This document shows positions 15,861-27,100 of a DNA stretch of 64,000 nt, one piece after another (position 1 is the stretch's first letter; every line of letters begins with the position of its first letter). Source of the stretch: a virus. Below the pieces are notes generated by a model. That model was not told the origin of the DNA and did no database searches. It saw only the letters and a program-made list of their open reading frames with translations. The stretch lies in the IMG/VR virus record IMGVR_UViG_3300046355_000046, positions 22,458 through 86,457 of that record; one strand, 5' to 3'. The position numbers were made by a program, and so were the translations under genes.

Positions 15861-18725
15861 ATGAAAATACGTATTGTAAAGAAGGAACTACCTAAAGCTC
15901 AAACAGGTAATACACAAGAATCTACTCAAAGATTTTGGCATTCTGAATGGGATGATCAAGGGTTTGATACAGATCCAGCTTCACCGTTATATCAGCCAAA
16001 TACGCAACAAGCTGCTAAAACAAAGAAACCTTTATTTAGTCAAGCTACTGTAAAGACTGCTAATAATATTTCGGACTGGGCAGATGTTGCTCTAATGACT
16101 GGTGCTGCAGTAGACTACTTTGGTCAGAACCAAAAGCTTAAAGATTATGAAAGAGCTTATAGACAAAACCAGTTTGATAATCAGGTAGTTAGTCCTATGT
16201 TTAGAGGTAATACTGAAATCAATACTGGTAGGTTCCGTGAGAATGTAACACGTAAACCTAATGAAGGTATGTTTCAAATGGGTGGAGAAGAGAACTTTGC
16301 TAATACAAGTAATATGATAAAGATTAGAATAACTGGTAAACCAGAAAACTTAGAGTTTGAATATGGTGGTCAAAATGGCTACGGTTTAGATCTTGGACAA
16401 CGTAGAGTACAAACTGAAATGCCAGCTGGTAAAGCTGATTCTGTTTCAAGTAGTATTGGAGCAGTACCACGCTATGCTGCTAATATAGAAGCAGAAGGTG
16501 GTGAAACCGTATATGGTGATATAGATGGAGATGGTGGTTTAGAACATATGACTATTAACGGTAAGCGTCACTCTCAAGGCGGTGTACCTCTTAATGTACC
16601 AGAAGGCAGTTTTATTTTCTCAGATACTAAGAAAATGAAAATCAAAGATCCTTCTATTCTAACTATGTTTGGTAAGTCTCCTAAAGCTGGTGGATATACT
16701 CCTGCAGAGATTGCTAAGAAGTATGACATTAATAAATACAAAGCTATTGTAGAAGATCCTGAAGCAGATGAAATATCAAAAGCTACAGCTCAATTGATGC
16801 TTACTAACTATCGTAAGAAGTTATCATCTTTAGCTCTTGTACAAGAAGAGATGAAAGGTTTTCCTCAAGGTATCCCATCTGTTGTAGAAGGAGCAAAAGA
16901 TCAAATGCTAATAGCTGCATATGGTGGTTATATTCCTGAGTATCAGTTAGCTGGTCAAGTAGTAGATCCATTAAACCCTTATCAGATCTTTCCTCAAGCT
17001 GCTGAGTTAGCTCAACAACAAGCATTGTTACAAGATTTAGATAGACGCCAAGCTGCTTCTAAACCTACACGTGTTCCTGATGCTAATGAGATCACTGATC
17101 AAACTTTATCACCTAAGTCATTAGCTGATGTTAATGATCCAGAGTTTGCTAAGTATAAACAACTATTAGAGAAGTATGATACTAAACTTGTAAAAGGTTC
17201 TTACAATATTAACTCTATGTCAGCAGCTGATGCTAAAGATTTTGCTCGTTTATCTGGCAAGTTTGGCTTTAGTAGAAAAGATCCAAAGGGTGGCAAGATG
17301 TATAATGTTATTCAAAGCTCAACACCTGGTTTAACTTTTAAAGGAAGTAAAGGTAAGAAAGCTGGTTTCTTTGGTGGATATAGCCCAGATATGTATGAAC
17401 GTAGATTGGTAGAAGATAGTTTAGGAGAAGATGCTGTAAAGAATATGAGTGAATTGGATATTCGTAAAGCATACTTTAAAGAACTAGGTGTAGATGTATC
17501 TAACTTAAGTGATGAGCAATTAAAAAATAAGAAGAGTCTTTATGCTAACAAGAACTTCTTTGAAAAACAATTCTATCCTAAGTTTGCTGATAAGTTTGTT
17601 GGTGATCAATACCGTACTCAGTTAGGTGATGACATGATGATTGGTGCTGAGCACTATGATAGTTACCGTACTAAACCTAAGATGGTTCCTGGTAGATCTC
17701 CTATTGGTTATAAATGTACTGGTGTAGATGATGCTGGTAATCCTATGATTATTGAGTCATCTTACATGGATGCTGAAGCTATGGCTGCTGATGGAGCCGT
17801 AGGATCAAGACAAGCTGCAGCTATGCAGTGTGCTGGTAGTATTACACCTAATCAGATTACTCCTGGTAAAACTACTCCTAGCAAAGCTGGATTCTTAACA
17901 CCTGATAAACTAGCATTGTTAACAGCTGGATTAAATCCACCTCAAGCGTATCTTCCTTCTGTAGCAGATTTACCATACAGACAAGGTGATTTGGCTTTAG
18001 AAGATTGGTTATCAAAAGCTCAGCAAAGACAGCAGACATATAATATTGCAGCTAATACTTTAGGTCAATATCAACCTGGAACTGCTATGGCTTCTAATCT
18101 TTCTTTCTTAGCAGGACAAACTGGTGAAGGAGTATCTCAAGACATTGCTCAAACAGATTCTCGTAACGTAGATAGAGCTAATCAGTTTATGGCTCAAGAG
18201 TTACAACGTAAGACAGCTAATGATGCATATAATGCTGCAGCAAGAGATAAGCGTTGGGAAGGTTTTGTAACAACTAAACAAAACTTAGACAATGCTCGTA
18301 GAAAATACTTAACTGGTATTACACAAGCAGCTAATAATGCATTTGCTAATAGAATGTATTTAGATATGGTTAATAAGGTTAATCCTATTTATAACGTTGA
18401 CCCTACAACTGGACTATCTTTCTTTAAAGAAGGATATGATGCTAGTAAGCTAGGAGCTCCAGGGTTTGCAACAGCTTCTTCTAATATAGGACCAATGGCA
18501 CAATTTCCTGCTTTAAAAAATCAGTATCTTCGTTTAGGAATGACTGAAGCTAACGCAGAGAAACAAGCCATTTCTCAATTATCTGGTGGAAGAACTACTT
18601 ATTCTGATACAGACAATGATGGTATTCCTAACACTACTAGAACTACAATGGCTCAACAAATGCCAGGTATGTATAGAAATGCATTTGGTTTTAATATAGG
18701 TGGAGTAGTTGGACCGTGGAGATAA
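15861..18725 (+). CDS. Large cargo/structural protein
   Basis: A 954 aa protein. Residues about 195-260 contain 'NIEAEGGETVYGDIDGDGG' and 'GKRHSQGGVPLNVPEGSF', a conserved block of Bacteroidetes-phage structural proteins. The N terminus repeats 'KIRIVKK'/'MIKIRITGKPENLEFEYGG' motifs, and residues 650-880 are Gln/Ala-rich and helical. There is no signal peptide or membrane segment. It begins 2 bases after the previous stop and ends the unit with a terminator before 18802. A role as internal cargo delivered with DNA is inferred from crAss-like gene order. Confidence 0.6.
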   Translation: MKIRIVKKELPKAQTGNTQESTQRFWHSEWDDQGFDTDPASPLYQPNTQQAAKTKKPLFSQATVKTANNISDWADVALMTGAAVDYFGQNQKLKDYERAYRQNQFDNQVVSPMFRGNTEINTGRFRENVTRKPNEGMFQMGGEENFANTSNMIKIRITGKPENLEFEYGGQNGYGLDLGQRRVQTEMPAGKADSVSSSIGAVPRYAANIEAEGGETVYGDIDGDGGLEHMTINGKRHSQGGVPLNVPEGSFIFSDTKKMKIKDPSILTMFGKSPKAGGYTPAEIAKKYDINKYKAIVEDPEADEISKATAQLMLTNYRKKLSSLALVQEEMKGFPQGIPSVVEGAKDQMLIAAYGGYIPEYQLAGQVVDPLNPYQIFPQAAELAQQQALLQDLDRRQAASKPTRVPDANEITDQTLSPKSLADVNDPEFAKYKQLLEKYDTKLVKGSYNINSMSAADAKDFARLSGKFGFSRKDPKGGKMYNVIQSSTPGLTFKGSKGKKAGFFGGYSPDMYERRLVEDSLGEDAVKNMSELDIRKAYFKELGVDVSNLSDEQLKNKKSLYANKNFFEKQFYPKFADKFVGDQYRTQLGDDMMIGAEHYDSYRTKPKMVPGRSPIGYKCTGVDDAGNPMIIESSYMDAEAMAADGAVGSRQAAAMQCAGSITPNQITPGKTTPSKAGFLTPDKLALLTAGLNPPQAYLPSVADLPYRQGDLALEDWLSKAQQRQQTYNIAANTLGQYQPGTAMASNLSFLAGQTGEGVSQDIAQTDSRNVDRANQFMAQELQRKTANDAYNAAARDKRWEGFVTTKQNLDNARRKYLTGITQAANNAFANRMYLDMVNKVNPIYNVDPTTGLSFFKEGYDASKLGAPGFATASSNIGPMAQFPALKNQYLRLGMTEANAEKQAISQLSGGRTTYSDTDNDGIPNTTRTTMAQQMPGMYRNAFGFNIGGVVGPWR

Positions 18726-18746
18726 TCTTAATAATAATTGTAAACC

Positions 18747-18781
18747 TTAAAAGTTTAGTTCTAAACTTTAAAGATTTTTTT
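18747..18781 (+). terminator. Terminator separating cargo genes from RNA-polymerase unit
   Basis: AAAGTTTAG (18750-18758) pairs perfectly with CTAAACTTT (18761-18769), followed by AAAGA and seven T. The T run merges into the candidate late promoter, so one transcript would end where the next begins. Confidence 0.65.
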
Positions 18782-18798
18782 GTATATTTATAATGTAG
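18775..18798 (+). promoter_or_regulatory. Candidate phage late promoter (copy 2)
   Basis: TGTATATTTATAATGTAG after a T run. It matches the motif before 58999 except for one inserted T and the one before 5030 more loosely. It ends 3 bases before the ATG at 18802, implying a nearly leaderless message if the final G is the start site. Confidence 0.55.
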
Positions 18799-18801
18799 TA
18801 T

Positions 18802-21180
18802 ATGGCAACCTACTTACCTAACGTAACTGACGTAATACCAGAGCCGGCTCTGTTTACACCCAACTTCTCCTTTTTAGATACAATGCTAAGAAGGAGACAG
18901 GGACTATATGAGCAAGGTTTTGCTCAAGTAAATAGTGCCTATGGTTTTGTGAACAGAGGCGTGACTAATCCTTATAGCGTTCAAGTTAGAGATACCTTTC
19001 TTAAACAAGCTCAAGATAATCTTAAAAATTTATCTTCTTTAGATTTATCACAACAGCAGAATGTTAAAACAGCTGCTGGTGTATTTGAACCTTTTGTAAA
19101 AAACCGTAGTGTTCTTGGTGATATGGCATTAACTGCACACTGGGATTCACAAGAAGGTATTGCAGAATCATTTAGATTAAAAGATGGTGGTAAAGAGTAC
19201 AATGATGATAACATCAACTATGTACGTATGCAGAGACAAGCTTTTGCTAAAGATGATATCTCTACTGTAAATGACTACTATTCTAATAAAAGATCATTTA
19301 CTCCTTATTATGATTGGAATAAAGAAGTTCAAGATAAAATGAAGGACTTTAAACCTAGCTCTACTAAGGTTGAAAAAGCTAATGGTATGTACATGGTTAC
19401 TACCAAAGATGCTTCTTATACAAAAGAAGAGATTAATAAATACTTAAGTGCTACTCTTTCTGATAAGGCTAGACAACAGATGCGTATTGAAGCAGCTGTA
19501 AGATATCCTGATCTTAACTCTGTTGCTGGTTTATACATGAACCAAGCTGGAGAAGACTTACCTTTAATTGATAGCAGACTTGGTCAAGTTAATGCTGCTT
19601 TAAAAGGAGAGAAAGATGAAACTAAGCGTCAAGCTTTGCAACAAGAAAGAGACTTCTATACAGAAAGAGCTAAAGAAATACGTGGTAATATTCAGAGTAT
19701 ACAACAAGGAGATGTTTCATTTCTTAAAAAGAATGCTCAGAAGTTAGCAGAAAATATATACATTGGTCAAACCGTTGGTCGTTTGGCTAATGGATTTACT
19801 CATGCAGACATAGAACAAACTATTGGTTTTAACCAAGTTGCTATGATGTATGCTCGTATGGCTTTTGATAAAGAAGAAAACAGAAAGAATAGAGAAGCTA
19901 AAGAAGGTACAGTATTACCAATGTTACCAGTTCAGCAAGGAGAACAAGAAGTTAATACTACATATGCTAGTTTATCTAGTAAAGTAACTGCAGCTGAAAA
20001 AATAAAGAAATCAACATTTTCAGAACTTAAAGATTATATTGTTGCTACAGATAGAAGTCAAAAGTATGCAGGTAAGAATGGTGCTAGTTTAACACAAGAT
20101 GATGTTGATTCTTGGATAAATAGTCACCCTAATCATCCTAAAGCTCTTTCATTTGTTAACGCAGCTAGAGGAGTAGAAGCAGCCAATCAGTGGAAAGATA
20201 ATTGGAATAAAGATGCTGAAAAATTTGCTCAACAAGAAATGGGTAGCCAGTATGATCTTCTACAACAATATCGTCAACAAAAACAAAAAGTAGTTTCTAA
20301 TGGTGGTGGTACTAAAGTTGATTGGGATCCAGTAAAAAAGACGTATATTAAAACAATGCCTTCAGTAACTCCTAATGGGCAACCGATCAAAATGGATGTT
20401 GGTAAGTACTATTATGAGTCTTCTCCTACTGGAGGTTCTCGTGCCAGTAATGATTTAAGAATGTTAAATTATAACTCTGGTATAGTTGCAGGTAATCAGC
20501 TTGGTATTAATGGTGAAGCATTAGAAAAGAAATATACTGAGTTAAAAAATAAATTTAATAGTGAGCGTAATACTATTACTTCAGTAACTAAACAAGGTTT
20601 TACATTAAGTACAGGTGATAGTAGATATAAAAGTACTAAAGGATATCTTGAAGCTCTTACTGGTTTAGAAGGAAAAGTATCTGGTATTTCTTGGTTTCCT
20701 TCTGCTGATAATTATCAAATTGAGTTTAAATTAGATGATGCTAATGCTACTAAACCAGTAGATAGAAAAGTAGTAATTGAATCTTTAAAAGCTAGATTAG
20801 GTACTGAAGATATTAAATATAATGAAAGTACTGATATGTTTACAGTAGGTAAGATAGCTCCTACTATTGCTCCTAGACTAGATCCATTTGGTGGAATAAA
20901 TCCTTTACATAGAAGTATACTAGCTGGTCTTGAAGTATACAATGGTACACCTGGTTCTCAAAGAACTAGTGTAGATTTTAATATTTCAGGAAAAGCAGGA
21001 ATGCCTACATTTTTTATTAAAAAATTATACGGTAATACTCCAGAAAGTCACGCCTATATTTTACATGTTAACGGTAAACCAGTAGATTTTCCTTATGGAT
21101 CAACATTAGAAGCTTATTCTCGTGCTACTGTATTAGCTAATAACCCAGATGCATTAAGCATCATATCAAACGCAAAATAA
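18802..21180 (+). CDS. Putative internal virion/cargo protein
   Basis: A 792 aa soluble, mostly helical protein starting 'MATYLPNVTDVIPE' and containing 'FLDTMLRRRQGLYEQGFAQVNS'. I recall this opening from the gene just upstream of the virion RNA-polymerase genes in crAss-like phages. The start is fixed by that N terminus and the promoter-like motif immediately before it. There is no catalytic motif. It is the first gene of the unit with the two giants and is probably packaged with them in the capsid or tail. The role is inferred from context. Confidence 0.6.
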   Translation: MATYLPNVTDVIPEPALFTPNFSFLDTMLRRRQGLYEQGFAQVNSAYGFVNRGVTNPYSVQVRDTFLKQAQDNLKNLSSLDLSQQQNVKTAAGVFEPFVKNRSVLGDMALTAHWDSQEGIAESFRLKDGGKEYNDDNINYVRMQRQAFAKDDISTVNDYYSNKRSFTPYYDWNKEVQDKMKDFKPSSTKVEKANGMYMVTTKDASYTKEEINKYLSATLSDKARQQMRIEAAVRYPDLNSVAGLYMNQAGEDLPLIDSRLGQVNAALKGEKDETKRQALQQERDFYTERAKEIRGNIQSIQQGDVSFLKKNAQKLAENIYIGQTVGRLANGFTHADIEQTIGFNQVAMMYARMAFDKEENRKNREAKEGTVLPMLPVQQGEQEVNTTYASLSSKVTAAEKIKKSTFSELKDYIVATDRSQKYAGKNGASLTQDDVDSWINSHPNHPKALSFVNAARGVEAANQWKDNWNKDAEKFAQQEMGSQYDLLQQYRQQKQKVVSNGGGTKVDWDPVKKTYIKTMPSVTPNGQPIKMDVGKYYYESSPTGGSRASNDLRMLNYNSGIVAGNQLGINGEALEKKYTELKNKFNSERNTITSVTKQGFTLSTGDSRYKSTKGYLEALTGLEGKVSGISWFPSADNYQIEFKLDDANATKPVDRKVVIESLKARLGTEDIKYNESTDMFTVGKIAPTIAPRLDPFGGINPLHRSILAGLEVYNGTPGSQRTSVDFNISGKAGMPTFFIKKLYGNTPESHAYILHVNGKPVDFPYGSTLEAYSRATVLANNPDALSIISNAK

Positions 21181-21195
21181 TAACTCTGTACTTTT

Positions 21196-24100
21196 ATGGC
21201 TGAAAATCTTTTTGAACAAGACTACTTATCCAACCTACCTGAAAATGCAATTGAAGGTGTGCCTAGTACAGAAGAGATGCCAGTTTATGACACTCCTGTA
21301 GAGGCACCTAGTTCTATTGATCAACCTGAGCAACAGATTGCTACTGGTCAAGAACCTCCAAGATCTAAATATAAATCTTATGATGAAGCTCTTAATGCTA
21401 TTAATGTAGAAGCTAATAGGGTATTTCCTCTTGCTAATGAATCTTGGATAGATCCACGTGTTGTACCATCTGAAACTGCTAAAAAATATAGAGGTACAAA
21501 ATACGGTTATATTTATGGTATAGATAATGATAACTTTTATGGTGAACAAGAAGGTGGATTTGCGACATTTGGTAAAGGTATAGCTAGACTTGGTCTTGGT
21601 ATTCTTACTAAGACTGGTGAAGGTATTGGCTATATTGGTGGCTTGCTTGACTCAGACAACTGGGATGCAGATATAATTACTAAGGCTTCAGATAATGGCT
21701 TTTCAGAAATATTTAGAAATATTGATGATAAAGCTAAAAATGATTGGCTACCTACGTATCAAGAAGCTGCAGATAGAAATAAAGGTTTTTGGTCAAAAGC
21801 ATTTACAGATGGTGATTTCTGGATGACAGATGCTGTAGATGGTTTAGCATTCCTTGCATCAGCGTGGATTCCTGGTCTTGCGTTAAGTAAGTTACAGTTA
21901 GGAGCTAACTTAGCTAGACTTGCTTCTGGTATGCGTGTGGGTCTTGGAGCTGCAGAAGCTGCTATTGAAGGAGCTGGTGCTGCTGTAAACTATACTAAGA
22001 GTGCTGCTAACGCATTTAGTAAGTTAGATAAGTTTAATGCTTGGGCTTTAGCTACTTCTTCAGAATCTATGTATGAAGCTAAAGCTGTTAAAGATAAGGT
22101 GATGGACTCTTTATCTTATGATGAGTTTGGTAGAACAAGATATAAAGAAGACGGTACTCCTTATACAGATGAGGAGAAGAAACGTATATCAGGAGCTGCT
22201 GCTCAAAATACTTTCATAATGAATGCAGGTTTATTGGCTGCAACAAATGCTATTGAACTTAAATGGTTAGGTCAGGCATTTGGTAAAGCTCCTGGCGTAG
22301 CTGGTGCTGTAACAGGTGCTGCTCAGTTTGGAGAAAGCATGGGAGTAAGAACTGCTACATCAGGTATTGAGCGTTTCCTTAACTCTAAAAAAGGTGCGTT
22401 TATAAGTGGCATTGGTCAAGGTGTTCTTGCAGAAGGATATGTAGAAGAGAATGGTCAGTTAGCTATTCAGAGAATTAACGAGGCTTACGGAACAAGTGGA
22501 CGTATGGCTGACTTATCTAATACTAGTGAAGTATTTAAACAATACTTTAAACAAACTGGAGATGCTTTAATGGGTAAAGATACAGAAGCATCTATTAGTA
22601 TTGGTATAGGTGGTATCTTAGGAGGTATTGGTGCCGGTGTTGGTGGAGTGAGACAGTTTGGTCGTGATCAAGCTGCAACTCAAGCTGCAGTTGAAATGTA
22701 TAATGCAGCTCAAGAGAACTGGCTTAAGTTTGGTAACATCTATAAAACTAAGTTAGTAGATAGTACTGATGCTGAAGGCAATCCTGTAAAAGTAGAAAAG
22801 GTAGTTTATGATGATAACAATCAACCAGTTCTTGATGAAAAAAGAATTGCTGCTGTTACATCATCATTTAGAGCTGTTAACTCTGCATTAGAAGAGTCTA
22901 CTAAAGTAGATGATAAGTTTAAGAAAGATGCATTAAGAGATACAGCATTTGCACAGTTTGTTATAGCACATATTAATGCTGGTGTAGAAGGAACTATTGA
23001 TCAGAAGTTAGATGCTGTTAGAAAGTCTGATCCGGAACAAATTGCTAAATTAGGTTTTGTTTTAGGTGAAGACATTGATACTCAGATCAATAGATACAAA
23101 GGACTAGCTGCTTCTATCATTAAACAGAACAAGTTAATGAATGCTGATATCATGTATGATGGTACTCAGGATGACGTAGCTCGTAAAAATAAAATGGTTA
23201 ATATGGCAGCTGAACAAGCAGCTTATAAGACTATTCTAAATGACCTGTTAACAGAAGTAACTGAAGTTAAGAATGATTTACTATCTACTGAGAACTCTTC
23301 GTTATCAGATGGTATTGTAGAACAACTTAATGAATATCAGTATAGAATTAAATCTCAAGAAGAAGTTATTGCAGCTATGCAAAAGAAAGGGTTTGTCACA
23401 AACCTTGAAACTGTAGCTCAAGAAGTTCTTGATGGTTTAAAGAAAAGCTTTGACAAGCTTCAAAAAGATAATGAGACAACTATTGCTACTCTTGAAAAAG
23501 ATGACAATGGGTTCTATAAATATGAGAAAGAAGATCGTAATCAACCTGGTGTTTCTGATAATCTAAATAAGAAGATCAAACTTAAAGGTGAGTTACAAAA
23601 TCATATTAAAGGTATTGGTTTAGAGTGGGCTAAGTATGCAGATACTATTAACGGTAAGGAGAACTTCTTACAGTCTTTATCTGATGAGATGCTATCTGTA
23701 GTAGATAGTCAACTTAAAGCTGAGGCTGCTAAACCTAAACCTCCAGTTGCTATAGCTCCTACACAATCAAAACTTTCTGTTACATATAAGACAGAAGATG
23801 ATGTAGAGATTACTACAGAGTTTGTAACTGGTGATATTTATAATTTAACAGATACTAATAGCGGAGAGGTTACTAAGCTTGAGGTAATGGCTGTCAATGA
23901 AGAAGATAGTAGTGTTACCATTAAGATCAATGATGGTGATCCTGCTGTAATTGATGCAGAAGAGTTAGCTACTACTTTAGCTAATGAAGGCTGGACAAAA
24001 CAAGCTGTAAAGAAGACTCGTAAAAAAGCTGTTAAGAAAGACGTAGATGAAGATGGTCAAGAAGAAACAGAAGAGTTAGAAGATAATGAAACCGTTACAA

Positions 24101-27100
24101 CGTTTAGTAAAACTAACAAGCTTCCTAAGTTTGAAGAAGTAGGCTTTAATAAAACGTTTGGTCGTCAATACTTAGATGAAGAAGATACTGTTCCTAATGA
24201 AGAGAATGGTACTGATAGATTCTTTAAGTTTACTGCTAAGTTTAACTTAGCTAGAAGAGGCTATGCTCTTCAAGTAATTACTTCAGAGAATGATACGTTT
24301 GGTATCCGTGATACTGAGTTTAACGCTAATGATATTAAAGTTGTAGTTGTTAAGAAACAACCTCAAGCAGATGGTAGTGTTAAGTATGCATATGTAAATG
24401 TTGACAATGAGCTTATTCCTGAAGGAGAGCAAACTAAAGATAATATTATCTACCGTTCACTAGCTGGTATTGATAGCTGGACAGTTGAGCGTGTAAGAAG
24501 AGAATACACTGTAGACTCTGAAACTACAGATGAAGAGATCCAAGAAGCTATTGATGCTGAGAAAGCTTATCAAAAAACTTTATTGGATAACACTAAAGAT
24601 GGAGGTAACGTATACTTAGATGTAGTTACTGCTATGCCAGGTATTCAAAGAATTGAGTATACATCTGCAGTGGGAGAAGATGGTAAACGTCAACTATCTA
24701 AAGCAGAAGTAGAAGGTCGTGTTATTACTAACAACCCAGACTTTACTGATTTAAGAAGTGTAAGCAATCCAGACGTAAATATTGGTCTGAGAGTTTCTAC
24801 TGGTCGTGGTGTTGTAATGGCGGGTGTTCAAGCAGGTCGTGTGGTTATGCAAGAATATACCATGGAGAACGGTAAGAAGATCTATGGAGATAAAGTAATT
24901 CGTGTATTTAACCGTGACTTAACTGATATAGAGAAGGATAACCTTATCAAAGCATTTGTAAGACTATCTGAACTATATGTGCAGAAGTATGGATATAATG
25001 CTGCTTCTGGTAAAAAGAAAATAAAACCTTTATCTACAGCTGACCAAGCTGAGATGAGTATTATTGAAGATTACTTAAAGCATATCTTAAACTGGAGCCG
25101 TCCTGTAAAAGGAAAGGTTTCAGATAAATACTTCTGGGTACAGAGTGGTCTTCATAGAGGTAACCTTGTTATTCCTTTTACTAAAGAAGAGATTCTTAAG
25201 AATAGAGACAAGTTAGTTAGAGGTGTAACTCACCACGTTAATAATAAAGCTTTACAAGATAATGATAGCTTTACAACTATTAAGTTTGTAAAGGGTAAGG
25301 CTGTATTAGATAAATCATACGATACGTATGAAGAATACTTATTAGCTAAGAGAGAAGATGGTACAACACCTCCAGTTTATTCTTCATTACCATTATATGA
25401 TTCTAATACTCCTCAGCGTACTCAGGTTCAGATTATCTGGAAAGATCCATCTTTAGTTGAGCCAGAAGCTGAAGAAGAAGTAAAAGCATCTAAGAAGAAG
25501 CCTATTGCTAAGATCAAAGGTTCTTCTGAATTAATGGATGATAAGATTGATGAGTTCTTAAATGGTGAGCGTACTAAGATAGAAGTTAATGGTGTTACTG
25601 TCAGCTACGAAATGGAGGGTGGTGGTATTATTATTAAAGTTCAGAAAGAAAAAAACATTAAAAAGTCTAAACCTTTTGCATCACAAAAGGAAATAGCTGA
25701 TAATAGAAGTGAAATTCTTAAGAGCATTACTCAAGCAACTGGATACATATATGGTGCAAACCGTGGATTAAAACAACTTATTGCTCAAGTTACACAAAAA
25801 GCTGCCGAAGCTAAAGTTACTAAAGCACCAACTACTTCAGTAACTCCTCAAGTTGCTGATCGTGATACAGAGACAGATAATGATTTAAGATTTAAAAATA
25901 TAGTAAGATCTATATTTGAAATAAAGGAGGGTAATATGGTAAGACCAGATTACTTGAAACCTGAAAATATAGAAATGTATGAAGATTCTGATGTTGCAGG
26001 ATACATACTAAAGATAAATATAAATGATATAGATTATGTTGCCATAATGCCTGAGATGCAAGATCTTAGGTTTGATTCTATTGAAAGACTTCAACAGTTT
26101 GATAATTCTGGACTTAAAAAAGTTTCAGATGAAACAAAAAATAATATACTAAATGGTTACACTGATATATTTGATCTTGAACTTGTAGATATTGTAACAA
26201 AAAGATTTGGAAAAGAAAATGCAGATTTTGTTTTAGATTATCTTACTAAGAATAAAGATGCAAAACAAAAGTTAACTCTTTTAGAAAAGGGTGCAACAAC
26301 CTCTGTATCTGCTCAAGATGGTCCTTTCTTTAGTGTAGAAGAAGCTGTAGCAAATGCTGTACCTGAAAATGGTAAGTTATCTGCTGTAGTATCTCAAATG
26401 AATGTTAAGACTAAAGAAGTAGTTAAGTTAGCAGAAGCTACTATTGCTATTCCTTCTGGTAATATAAATGCAGCTAAAGCATTGTTAACCAAGGCTTTAA
26501 TTGCACAGCTGGATATTGATTCTGAAGAACCTCCTTTCCGTTTAGATATTGGAGAGATGGAAGCTACTGAAGACTTTGGTAAGCTTACTAAGTTCATGAA
26601 AGAAGTTTTACCTATGTTCCCTGTAAAGAAGGTAGGTCATTTAATTCATGGCAAAGGTTTAGGAGCATTCATGAGAGGAGCATTACACATCTATGAAAAT
26701 GCTACTATTGGTACTGGTTTCCACGAAGCCTTTGAAGCTGTATGGGCTTCATTCTTAACACAAGATGAGAAGCTTGATTTAGCTAATGAGTTTAAAGCTC
26801 GTGAAGGATCATTCTATAATAAGTTTACTAAAGAGACAAAGCCTTATTCAGAAGCTAGCATGTACGATGTACGTGAGATGTTAGCAGAAGAGTTTCGTGA
26901 TTATATTCTTTTAGATAGATCTACTGGTAATAAGATTGCTAACTTCTTTAAGAACTTATGGAAAGCTATCCAGGCTTTATTCAACATTACTCCTAAAGAA
27001 AAAGCTGAGATGAATAGTATCATTAATGATCTATTCAAGAAGATTGGAACTGGTGGGTTTAAAAATGCTAGATTTATTAAAGATCGTTTAGCTTCTGGTA

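Noticed and set aside
21235-21549. Minus-strand 104 aa open frame antisense to the RNA-polymerase giant
   Set aside because: It lies opposite a strongly supported coding frame and its sequence is an Ile/Phe/Ser-rich shadow typical of AT-rich codon reversal.
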